Both the position numbers and the translations under genes were made by a program. The notes under the pieces are model-generated. The model saw nothing but the letters and a program-made list of their open reading frames with translations. It had not been told where the DNA came from and ran no database searches. Positions 6,789-13,148 of a DNA stretch of 13,148 bases are shown here, one piece after another. Source of the stretch: Cytophagales bacterium (lineage in GTDB: Bacteria; Bacteroidota; Bacteroidia; Cytophagales; Cyclobacteriaceae); contig JAGUUF010000343.1 in assembly GCA_020063545.1 (NCBI GenBank), positions 1 to 13,148 on the forward strand, in the 5' to 3' direction. Numbering within the stretch: the stretch's first letter is position 1; the number at the start of each line of letters is the position of its first letter.

Positions 6789-8402
6789 TTACCGCACAGC
6801 GAGTTGTTCATCAAGGGTTTTAAATGGGTTGCCGGGCTTTTCGGGTATCAGGCTCATGGCATATTCGCTTAGCGCGGTAATGGTAAGCGATGGATTGACA
6901 CCCAGGTTGCAGGGGATAATTGACCCGTCAAGTATGTAGAAATTTCTGTACCCGAAAACTTCAAACCCTTCGTTCACCACACCATCATCAGCAGATTGCC
7001 CGATGGGACACCCGCCCAGGATGTGAGCCGTTGAGGCCAACCCGAACATCACTTCGCTGAAAGCATTCTGCGGAACACCCTTTACTTTGGCCGCATACCG
7101 ATACAATACTTCCTGCCCGATAGGTATGTAACTGGGTACTTTCTGCTTTTTATCATTCCGAAACACAAGTCGCCATCCGAACACCCCTTTGCGGAGTTGC
7201 ATCCGCATGGCGTTGGGGAGCGACTGCATGATGAGAAAAATAATTGAGTTACGGGCAATATTCTTCTGGAATACCGAACGCAGAAAATCAAGCGGATGAC
7301 GAAGGATGTTGCCGATCATTTTCATTGTCCGCACAAATGGACTCCCGTTTCCTGCAGCAGTTACGGCCAGCCGCACCATGGCTCCCGATTTATCGGGAAA
7401 CTTTACCAGTTCAACATGGGTGTGATCATCCGGGTTGAATACCGTGCTGATGGCCAGCCCGTTGTTTAGTTTCCGGTCGGCCGCCACCACACCGGATAAC
7501 ATTTCCGAGTTGGTTAATACATTTTCGCCCAACCTTGGCGAAAGACCGGGAAGAGTTTTGTACACGTATTTTTGTCTTAATAAGAGTGAGAGTGTACCCA
7601 GCACCCCGCCACTCACCACAACACCCTTGCAGGTAAAAGCCATGTTTTTGTTTTTACTTTTGCCTGTGCTTGGTTTTGTTTCGATGCGGTACGTTGAATC
7701 GTTAATTGAAATAATTTTTACCACTTCGGTTTCAGCCAGTATGGATGCACCAAAAAGGCGTTCGGCAAACCACAAGTAGTTTTTCTCCAGCGTATTTTTT
7801 GCATTGTGCCGGCAGCCTACCATGCAGCCTGCGCATTCAATGCAGCCTTTACGCATCGGGCCAAGACCTTTAAAATACGGGTCGATCTCTTTCGATGGGT
7901 CGCCCAGGTAAACACCTACTGAATCAACACGCGAGTAGGTGTGTGCCCTGTTCATTTCACAGGCAACTGCTTTCAGTATTTCATCCTCGGCATTTTCTTT
8001 CTCGTATCGCTGGCTGCCCAGCATGAATCGGGCTTTTTCATAAAAGGGAGCAAGCGTTCGTTTCCAATCCTTTAAACCAGACCACACCGGGTTGTTAAAG
8101 AACGCATCAGGGGGCATCATGTGCGTGTTGGCATATACCAGCGAGCTACCGCCAACACCAACGCCACTGAGCACAAACACTTCTTTAAAGAAACTGAGCT
8201 TCAGGAATCCGAACCATTTTAAAAAGGGCAGCCACAGGTACTTCTTCAGGTTCCAGTTTGATTTCGGAAAATCAGAGTCGGTCCATCGCTTTCCCTTCTC
8301 AATTACCAATACCCGGTAACCTTTTTCGCCCAGCCGCATGGCCGATACCGAGCCTCCAAAGCCGGAGCCGATAACAATGTAGTCAAAATGGGTGCTGCTC
8401 AT
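6789..8402 (-). CDS. GMC family FAD oxidoreductase, cholesterol-oxidase-like
   Basis: A 537-residue flavoprotein of the glucose-methanol-choline family, closest in pattern to cholesterol-oxidase-like (ChoD-type) members that oxidise alcohol groups of sterols or similar compounds. The N-terminal Rossmann motif is GSGFGG (residues 12-17), with VLVIEKGKRW ending the second strand. GVGVGGSSLVYAN (about residues 80-92) is the second FAD-contacting motif. The C-terminal GMC domain has HILGGCPIG and the closing VNPSLTITALSEYA. Residues 187-197 (CIECAGCMVGC) form a four-cysteine ferredoxin-like cluster followed by RHNAKNTL. No signal peptide precedes the FAD domain, so it is cytoplasmic or membrane-associated. 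First gene of a probable two-gene operon with the lipoprotein. A 39-bp dyad ends 13 bp before the ATG and may control it. Substrate not known. Confidence 0.92.
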   Translation of the reverse strand: MSSTHFDYIVIGSGFGGSVSAMRLGEKGYRVLVIEKGKRWTDSDFPKSNWNLKKYLWLPFLKWFGFLKLSFFKEVFVLSGVGVGGSSLVYANTHMMPPDAFFNNPVWSGLKDWKRTLAPFYEKARFMLGSQRYEKENAEDEILKAVACEMNRAHTYSRVDSVGVYLGDPSKEIDPYFKGLGPMRKGCIECAGCMVGCRHNAKNTLEKNYLWFAERLFGASILAETEVVKIISINDSTYRIETKPSTGKSKNKNMAFTCKGVVVSGGVLGTLSLLLRQKYVYKTLPGLSPRLGENVLTNSEMLSGVVAADRKLNNGLAISTVFNPDDHTHVELVKFPDKSGAMVRLAVTAAGNGSPFVRTMKMIGNILRHPLDFLRSVFQKNIARNSIIFLIMQSLPNAMRMQLRKGVFGWRLVFRNDKKQKVPSYIPIGQEVLYRYAAKVKGVPQNAFSEVMFGLASTAHILGGCPIGQSADDGVVNEGFEVFGYRNFYILDGSIIPCNLGVNPSLTITALSEYAMSLIPEKPGNPFKTLDEQLAVR

Positions 8403-8414
8403 TTGAAATTACCA

Positions 8415-8453
8415 GTTTACCTATTAAAGCGATAAGGCAACTTTAAGGTAAAC
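8415..8453 (-). promoter_or_regulatory. Operator-like inverted repeat upstream of the GMC gene
   Basis: GTTTACC (8415-8421) and GGTAAAC (8447-8453) are perfect inverted arms. Inside them TTAAAG (8424-8429) and CTTTAA (8441-8446) also pair, giving 13 matched bases with only a 2-nt insertion in one arm and an 11-nt centre. It fills nearly all the space between the neighbour's terminator and the GMC ATG at 8402, so it must coincide with the promoter or the mRNA leader. A TTG (8455-8453) followed 18 nt later by TA (8434-8433) is a weak promoter candidate. It may be a regulator site or a leader hairpin. Confidence 0.5.
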
Positions 8454-8486
8454 AAAAAAGGCAGCCGTTTCGGACTGCCTTTTTTT
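8454..8486 (-). terminator. Intrinsic terminator after the DUF2911 gene
   Basis: Arms GGCAG (8460-8464) and CTGCC (8475-8479) enclose a second short stem, CCG (8465-8467) with CGG (8471-8473). An A-run lies on the left (8454-8459) and a T-run on the right (8480-8486). Read on the minus strand this is a GC hairpin followed by six U residues, 14-46 bp past the stop codon of the DUF2911 gene. The symmetric A/T runs mean it could also stop plus-strand transcription. Confidence 0.88.
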
Positions 8487-8499
8487 AATGGTTCAGTTG

Positions 8500-9387
8500 C
8501 TATTTCTTTTTGGCCGGGGTTTTTGGCATCTCGGCATTCAGTTTGGCAATCAGGTCTTCGTTCATTTTAATGTAGCCAAAGTCGCTGGCTGCTTTCTTTG
8601 CCAGGTCAAGCGATTGCTGTGCGGTGGCTAAGGCGCCTTTGTAATCACCTAACGCGTGCTGGATTTTAGCTTTGGTATGAATGTTCCAGAAGGCTTCGCG
8701 GTTACCGGTTTCTATGCCCAGCGTAATCCACTCAAGCGCCTTATTCAGGTCTTTCTTGTTTTCAAAAAAGTAGTTCGCGGCAGCAATGTAGTTGCCCGGG
8801 TTAACGCGGGTACCGGCTTCGATGGCTTTCATTACTTTGGCATCGTAGTCAACCGTTACATTGAATTTTACCGAAGTGTTCTCCCATGCCAGTTGAACAT
8901 TGGCATTGGTGTTATCATCGGCTATATCCGAAATACCAATTGTAAAGGTTTGAACCGTTTCGGCAAGGCGTGTCGGCTTAACGGTAAACCGTGCGGCATC
9001 TTTGTCTTGCTTGTAGTTGGCCATGTTTCCACCGATGGAGGGATCGCTGTAGAGAATAACTGTCCAGGTGTCTGCCCCCGGAATGGTAAGCAGCATGTAT
9101 TCGCCTTTCTTTACATCCTTTCCTTCTACCTTTACATCATCGGAAAAGGTAATAATCGTACCCTGGTTGGCGCCTGTTCTCCACAGTTCGCCATACGGTA
9201 CCAGGAAATCGGAACCGCTGCCAAAAATTTTGCGGCCCTTCATTTTAGGGCGCGAGTATTTGATGCTGATGTCGGTAAGGCCGACTACCGAACTTACAGT
9301 ACCTGCCGGGCTGGCAGCAGGAGTTTGAATTTGTGCCTGCGCGCCAAGTGCGGCAATGAGCAAGAAAACAGGTAGAAGCTTTTTCAT
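8500..9387 (-). CDS. Secreted DUF2911 domain protein with TPR-like C-terminus
   Basis: A 295-residue exported protein. The ATG at 9387 gives a standard signal peptide (MKKLLPVFLLIAALGAQAQ); a frame extension up to 9429 only adds an unlikely 14-residue leader and is not used. Residues about 30-190 match the DUF2911 pattern familiar from Bacteroidota, including SRPKMKGRKIFG, LVPYGELWRTGAN and KKGEYMLLTIPG. The domain has no known activity. Residues about 195-270 look like two or three helical TPR-like repeats (ANYFFENKKDLNKALEW, then GDYKGALATAQQSLDLAKK). The protein ends in a basic PKTPAKKK tail. It is transcribed alone: a -7 motif lies upstream and a strong terminator follows 14 bp after the stop. 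Location probably periplasmic; role unknown. Confidence 0.9.
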   Translation of the reverse strand: MKKLLPVFLLIAALGAQAQIQTPAASPAGTVSSVVGLTDISIKYSRPKMKGRKIFGSGSDFLVPYGELWRTGANQGTIITFSDDVKVEGKDVKKGEYMLLTIPGADTWTVILYSDPSIGGNMANYKQDKDAARFTVKPTRLAETVQTFTIGISDIADDNTNANVQLAWENTSVKFNVTVDYDAKVMKAIEAGTRVNPGNYIAAANYFFENKKDLNKALEWITLGIETGNREAFWNIHTKAKIQHALGDYKGALATAQQSLDLAKKAASDFGYIKMNEDLIAKLNAEMPKTPAKKK

Positions 9388-9426
9388 GGTATGGTTATTT
9401 TTGGGTTTAATTGCGTTTAGAGCGGC

Positions 9427-9434
9427 CAAAATTA
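9427..9434 (-). promoter_or_regulatory. Putative -7 promoter element for the DUF2911 gene
   Basis: On the minus strand TAATTTTG (9434-9427) matches TAnnTTTG exactly and predicts a start near 9421, giving a leader of about 34 nt before the ATG at 9387. No good -33 TTG is present; TTTC occurs 18 nt upstream instead. On the plus strand TATTTTTG (9396-9403) also fits the motif and could serve the divergent glycosylase gene, with a leader of nearly 60 nt. Motif reading only. Confidence 0.4.
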
Positions 9435-9466
9435 ATGATTCTTTTCGTTTCTGAAACCCCTTTACC

Positions 9467-10054
9467 GTGAAGTTGCCGGAGTCGTTTTACCAGCGGAAAA
9501 ACGTTGTAACCATTGCCCGCGAACTGCTTGGCCAGCACCTGGTTACGCAATCGGGCAAAACCATCACTTCGGGTCTGATTGTAGAAACGGAAGCCTATTC
9601 GTGGAAGGAGCGCGGGTGCCACGCTTTCGGAGGAAGGATGACAAACCGGAACAGCGTGATGTTTAAACCGGGCGGCCACACTTATGTTTACCTGTGCTAT
9701 GGCGTACACAACCTGTTTAATGTTGTAACCAACCAGGCTGGTATTGCAGATGCTGTGTTGATTCGGGCGGTTGAGCCGGTATTGGGGTTGCCCGTTATGC
9801 AACAACGCAGGGGCCTGCCGGCAAATCCGTTCCGGTTAACTTCCGGTCCTGGCAAACTAACTGTTGCATTGGGTATTGACCGATCGTTTAATGGAAAGTA
9901 CCTTACCGGCAGCGATGTTTGGATAGAAAAAGGGGAAAAGGTTTCAGCGAAAATGATTGAAGCAAGCACACGGATTGGCGTGGATTATGCCGGAAAAGAT
10001 GCTAAACTTCCGTGGCGGTTTACAATAAAAGGAAACGCCTGGGTTAGCAAATAG
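9467..10054 (+). CDS. mpg: DNA-3-methyladenine glycosylase (AAG/MPG family)
   Basis: A 195-residue base-excision repair enzyme of the alkyladenine glycosylase (MPG) fold, which removes alkylated purines such as 3-methyladenine from DNA in the cytoplasm. The start is GTG at 9467; an in-frame stop at 9452-9454 rules out anything longer, and MKLPESFYQ is the expected N-terminus. IVETEAYSW holds the catalytic Glu42 and the DNA-intercalation-side Tyr44 (Glu125 and Tyr127 in human AAG). CHAF supplies His52, and NRNSVMFKPGGHTYVYLCYGVH followed by FNVV matches the lesion pocket. Length is normal for the bacterial form. It is divergent from the DUF2911 gene across 79 bp and 10 bp upstream of the OmpA-family gene, so it is probably the first gene of a two-gene transcript. 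Confidence 0.95.
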   Translation: MKLPESFYQRKNVVTIARELLGQHLVTQSGKTITSGLIVETEAYSWKERGCHAFGGRMTNRNSVMFKPGGHTYVYLCYGVHNLFNVVTNQAGIADAVLIRAVEPVLGLPVMQQRRGLPANPFRLTSGPGKLTVALGIDRSFNGKYLTGSDVWIEKGEKVSAKMIEASTRIGVDYAGKDAKLPWRFTIKGNAWVSK

Positions 10055-10064
10055 ATTATCTACC

Positions 10065-11648
10065 ATGAGACAAATTTGTTTCTTTTTGTTTTTGGCAGCG
10101 CAGGTTACCCTGGTTAACGCCCAGCCGGTTATAACATCCGAGTCGTTCCGGTTAGTCAACTCACCGTTTGATGAACAGGCCCCGGTTATAAGCCCGGATG
10201 GAAGCACGCTTTTTTTTACACGCGGTAACCACCCTGAAAATGTTGGCGGTAAAGCTGATCCGGGCGATATCTGGATCTCGCTGTTGATTGAGGGCATTTG
10301 GTCGGCACCGGTTCATGGCGGGTCTGTTCTGAATGACCGCGCTTACAATGCGGTAATCGGTTTCTCACCCGATGGCACGCAATTGTTTTTGGTCGGTCAT
10401 TATTCCGGTACGGAAACACCGGCACGCACGCAGGGCATAGCGGTTTCAAAAAAAACAACTTCCGGGTGGGCAAAGCCTGAAAATATTTTCATTCCGTATT
10501 TCCTCAATAAGTCTAATTTCAGCAGCGGATTTATTTCTGCTGATGGTACCGTCCTTGTTTTCAGTGCCGAAACCTATGGCTCAGTGGGCGTTGAAGATAT
10601 TTTTATATCGGTAAAAGATGCAGAAGGAAAATGGAGCGAGCCCCGTAATGCAGGGCGCTCGGTAAACACGCAGTTCCAGGAGTTGTCTCCTTCGTTAAGT
10701 GAGGATGGCAGAACGTTATATTTTTCAAGTAACGGGCGGAAAGGCCTCGGAAGCTTTGACGTGTATTTCTGTACCCGCCTTGACGAGACGTACTATGCCT
10801 GGTCGGAGCCGGTAAACCTGGGGGCTACCGTTAACTCTGAGGGCCGTGAATTGTTTTTCAGAAATTATCCTGCGCGTGGGTTTTCACTCTTTACATCTAC
10901 AAAAAACAGCGATGGCTACGGTGATATTAAACTATATAAGCCGGATGAGCCAAAGCTGGATACCTTGTTGGTCATCTCAAACCGGATTAAAGCAGATACG
11001 CTGGTTACGTTCAGGGAAAAATCATACCAGGTTGCCGATTCGGAATTGCGGATTTTCGGAAAAGTGGTTGATGCAAAAACGGGCGCCCCCATTGCTGCCC
11101 GGCTAACGTTTACGGGCAAAGACAAAAAAATAGGGGCAGAGGCAAAGGCTGACAAGGGTTACGGATTGGTTGTACCGTCAACAATGGAATACACCATTGA
11201 AGTATCATCTGCAAATTATGTAAGCAGCCTTGAAAAGCTTGATCTGAACACCGTGGAGTTGAAAGAGCTGGAAATGAATTTCCGGCTGCAGCCGGTTGAG
11301 GTTGGAACTACCGTTACCTTAAAGAACATTTTATTTATTCAAAGTACCCCGGAACTTTTGCCTGAGTCGTATCCGGAATTAAACCTGGTGGTTGAGTTTC
11401 TGAAAGCCAACCCGCATGTTGAAATTGAATTGTCGGGCCATACCGATAACCGGGGCTCGTACCGGGCACTTCTGGAACTGTCGCAAAAGCGGGTTAACCG
11501 GGTGAAAAGTTACCTGGTCTCGAAAGGCATTAATCCCAAACGGATAACCGGTAAGGGCTATGGCGGAACCAAACCCGTTGCCAGCAATGATTCGGAAGAA
11601 ACCCGGCAACTGAACAGGCGGGTAGAGTTTACGATTAAGAAGTTGTAA
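10065..11648 (+). CDS. PD40 beta-propeller / OmpA-family protein, PorE-like
   Basis: A 527-residue envelope protein with signal peptide MRQICFFLFLAAQVTLVNAQ. Residues about 30-310 carry roughly five PD40 (WD40-like) blades, visible as SPDGSTLFFTR, SPDGTQLFLVG, SADGTVLVFSA and SEDGRTLYFSS. Residues about 326-405 form a carboxypeptidase-regulatory-like beta domain (FGKVVDAKTGAPIAARLTF). Residues about 415-527 are an OmpA C-terminal domain; Asp461 (in SGHTDNRG) and Arg476 (in SQKRVNRV) are 15 apart, the spacing of the diaminopimelate-binding Asp and Arg in Acinetobacter OmpA. It should bind peptidoglycan in the periplasm. This domain order matches the C-terminal part of PorE of the type IX secretion system, but the TPR region and lipobox are missing. 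It follows the glycosylase gene by 10 bp and ends 8 bp from the convergent ggt gene. Confidence 0.92.
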   Translation: MRQICFFLFLAAQVTLVNAQPVITSESFRLVNSPFDEQAPVISPDGSTLFFTRGNHPENVGGKADPGDIWISLLIEGIWSAPVHGGSVLNDRAYNAVIGFSPDGTQLFLVGHYSGTETPARTQGIAVSKKTTSGWAKPENIFIPYFLNKSNFSSGFISADGTVLVFSAETYGSVGVEDIFISVKDAEGKWSEPRNAGRSVNTQFQELSPSLSEDGRTLYFSSNGRKGLGSFDVYFCTRLDETYYAWSEPVNLGATVNSEGRELFFRNYPARGFSLFTSTKNSDGYGDIKLYKPDEPKLDTLLVISNRIKADTLVTFREKSYQVADSELRIFGKVVDAKTGAPIAARLTFTGKDKKIGAEAKADKGYGLVVPSTMEYTIEVSSANYVSSLEKLDLNTVELKELEMNFRLQPVEVGTTVTLKNILFIQSTPELLPESYPELNLVVEFLKANPHVEIELSGHTDNRGSYRALLELSQKRVNRVKSYLVSKGINPKRITGKGYGGTKPVASNDSEETRQLNRRVEFTIKKL

Positions 11649-11656
11649 GATAACCC

Positions 11657-13148
11657 TCAAAACCCTGCCGCAGCATCATCACCTCTTGGGTCAGCGCCAC
11701 CCTCAAGCCGGCCATCAGGTAAAACCAAAATGGCATCCACCCGCCCGATGCCACGCCTGAAACGAAAGGCATGCCCTATGGTTACCAACTCAAGGCTGTC
11801 TTTTTCGGTAAATGCACCTTTCTCGTTAAAAACAAAATCGGGCATCCATTGGCTGTGGAATCGCCTGGCTGAAACAGCCTCCTGCATCGTCATGCCGTGT
11901 TCAACCACATTGAGAATTGTCTGGAACACCGAGGTGATAATGGTGGTGCCACCCGGAGTGCCCACCACCATAAACAACTTACCGTCCTTCTCAACAATAG
12001 TGGGTGTCATTGAACTGAGCATGCGCTTGTTGGGCAGGATTTTATTGGCCTCCCCACCGATGGCCCCGTACATATTCGGAACACCCGGCTTTACACTGAA
12101 GTCATCCATTTCGTCATTCAGAATAAACCCTGCACCGGCTACAACAACGTGCGAACCGTAACCGTCATTTAACGTGGTAGTTACCGATACCGCATTACCT
12201 TCGGCATCTACCACCGAAAGGTGTGTTGTTTGCTCTGATTCGTATCCTGTAATCTGCCCGTGACTTACTGCTGTGCTGGGTGTTGCCTTTGTCGGGTTAA
12301 AATTTTCCATGCGTTCATCCAGGTAGCGATCGGCCACCAGTTTGGAAACAGGAACATCAACAAAATCAGGGTCGCCCAGGTAGTAAGCCCGGTCGGCATA
12401 AGCCCTGCGTTCGGCTTCAACCATTAGGTGCCCGGCCTTTGCCGAATTATGTCCCCAACTTCCTAACGGAAAATCGCCAACCGTTTTAAGCAGTTGAATC
12501 AGTGCAACGCCACCGCTTGATGGGGGAGGCATGGAAATAATTTTGTAGTCTTTGTAAAAGTCTGTAAGCGGCTTTCTCCAAACGGCATTATAGTTTTTCA
12601 GATCTTCCTTTGTCATGATGCCCTTGCCGCGCTGCATTTCAGCAATAATGTGGTCGGCCGTAACGCCTTCGTAGAAGCCTGACCGGCCTTCATCGCGGAT
12701 GCGTTCAAGTGTTCGTCCCAGATCAATGTGTTTAATCGAGTCGCCTGCCTTCCATTCATCACGCAGCAGGTGGTCGGGTATAATGGTATTGTATTTTCTA
12801 AAATCCTCTGCCGCGCTATTTAACCCGCTTGCTTCCCGTTCGGTAAGCGTAAAACCATTCAGGGCAAGGTCAATGGCAGGTTGCACCAGGGCTTTCCATG
12901 GAAGTTTGCCGTACTTATGGTGTGCCTCAACAAGTCCGGCTATGGTTCCCGGCACGCCCGCAGAGAGGTGGCCGCGTGCACTTTTTTCAGGAATGGCCGC
13001 CCCTGTTTCGGCCAGGTACATGTCGGGATAGGCGGCCGCGGGTGCTTTCTCACGATAATCCAGCGCATCAACTGTTCCGTCTTTAAAGCGAACCACCATA
13101 AACCCGCCTCCGCCAATATTACCCGCTACCGGGTACACTACGGCAAGT
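11657..13148 (-). CDS. ggt: Gamma-glutamyltransferase, N-terminus beyond right edge
   Basis: Partial gene: the frame is open through the window edge (codons reading LAVVYPVAGNIGGGG), so the signal peptide and roughly the first 80 residues of a usual 560-580 residue enzyme are missing. It hydrolyses or transfers the gamma-glutamyl group of glutathione and related peptides in the periplasm. The precursor cuts itself before the nucleophile, the first Thr of TTHLSVVD (codon 12229-12227), leaving a small subunit of 190 residues. Other active-site marks are Arg of YREKAP (codon 13054-13052, Arg114 in E. coli), TLND, NDEMDDFS, the lid loop PGVPNMYG, and LSSMTPT. The tail ADPRGDDAAAGF is intact. It converges on the OmpA-family gene with 8 bp between stops and no terminator-like hairpin. 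Confidence 0.95.
   Translation of the reverse strand, partial: LAVVYPVAGNIGGGGFMVVRFKDGTVDALDYREKAPAAAYPDMYLAETGAAIPEKSARGHLSAGVPGTIAGLVEAHHKYGKLPWKALVQPAIDLALNGFTLTEREASGLNSAAEDFRKYNTIIPDHLLRDEWKAGDSIKHIDLGRTLERIRDEGRSGFYEGVTADHIIAEMQRGKGIMTKEDLKNYNAVWRKPLTDFYKDYKIISMPPPSSGGVALIQLLKTVGDFPLGSWGHNSAKAGHLMVEAERRAYADRAYYLGDPDFVDVPVSKLVADRYLDERMENFNPTKATPSTAVSHGQITGYESEQTTHLSVVDAEGNAVSVTTTLNDGYGSHVVVAGAGFILNDEMDDFSVKPGVPNMYGAIGGEANKILPNKRMLSSMTPTIVEKDGKLFMVVGTPGGTTIITSVFQTILNVVEHGMTMQEAVSARRFHSQWMPDFVFNEKGAFTEKDSLELVTIGHAFRFRRGIGRVDAILVLPDGRLEGGADPRGDDAAAGF

Noticed and set aside
8656..9375. Plus-strand 239-codon open frame
   Set aside because: It is antisense to the DUF2911 gene, whose signal peptide, domain motifs and terminator are all coherent on the minus strand.
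11649..11656. Shared terminator between the OmpA-family gene and ggt
   Set aside because: Only 8 bp lie between the stops, with no hairpin or T-run in the vicinity.
13136..13138. GTG as a start codon for gamma-glutamyltransferase
   Set aside because: The frame stays open to the window edge and the residues before it (LAV) match the family's pattern ahead of the AGNIGGGG motif; it is an internal valine.

Overview
The window reads as an ordinary chromosomal stretch of a Bacteroidota bacterium, most likely from the Cytophagales side of the phylum. The reasons are the protein families present (a large secreted PIG-L deacetylase, a DUF2911 protein, a PD40/carboxypeptidase-regulatory/OmpA protein, a Bacteroidota-style sodium:solute symporter), secreted proteins whose signal peptides end in AQ, little Shine-Dalgarno signal before starts, and Bacteroidota-type promoter motifs (TTG and TAnnTTTG). 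Base composition is near 50 % GC throughout. I see no rRNA, tRNA, CRISPR array, insertion sequence or phage gene.

Layout. Positions 1-341 are non-coding and hold a cluster of palindromic repeats. A DNA/RNA non-specific endonuclease (342-1100, minus) is divergent from a small secreted protein of unknown function (1147-1632, plus). Next is a plus-strand unit: an 840-residue secreted PIG-L deacetylase (1740-4262), a 37-codon single-membrane-span ORF (4282-4395), and a sodium:solute symporter (4392-6161) whose ATG overlaps the small ORF's stop. Two minus-strand genes converge on it: a GMC oxidoreductase (6789-8402) followed after 23 bp by a lipoprotein (6151-6765). The GMC gene is preceded by a strong dyad (8415-8453), next to the intrinsic terminator (8454-8486) of the DUF2911 gene (8500-9387, minus). 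Divergent from that is a two-gene plus-strand unit: a 3-methyladenine DNA glycosylase (9467-10054) and, 10 bp later, a PorE-like OmpA-family protein (10065-11648). A gamma-glutamyltransferase (minus, from 11657) runs off the right edge without its N-terminus.

Functional theme. Most products are exported or in the envelope: nuclease, deacetylase, symporter, lipoprotein, DUF2911 protein, OmpA-family protein and gamma-glutamyltransferase. Several fit scavenging of extracellular polymers, N-acetylated compounds and glutathione-type peptides. The most interesting item is the deacetylase / micro-membrane-protein / symporter unit. The micro-ORF is tightly coupled to the symporter and could be an overlooked small subunit. 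Second are a ferredoxin-like four-cysteine cluster inside the GMC oxidoreductase and the operator-like dyad in front of its gene. No clearly new defence or mobile system is visible.
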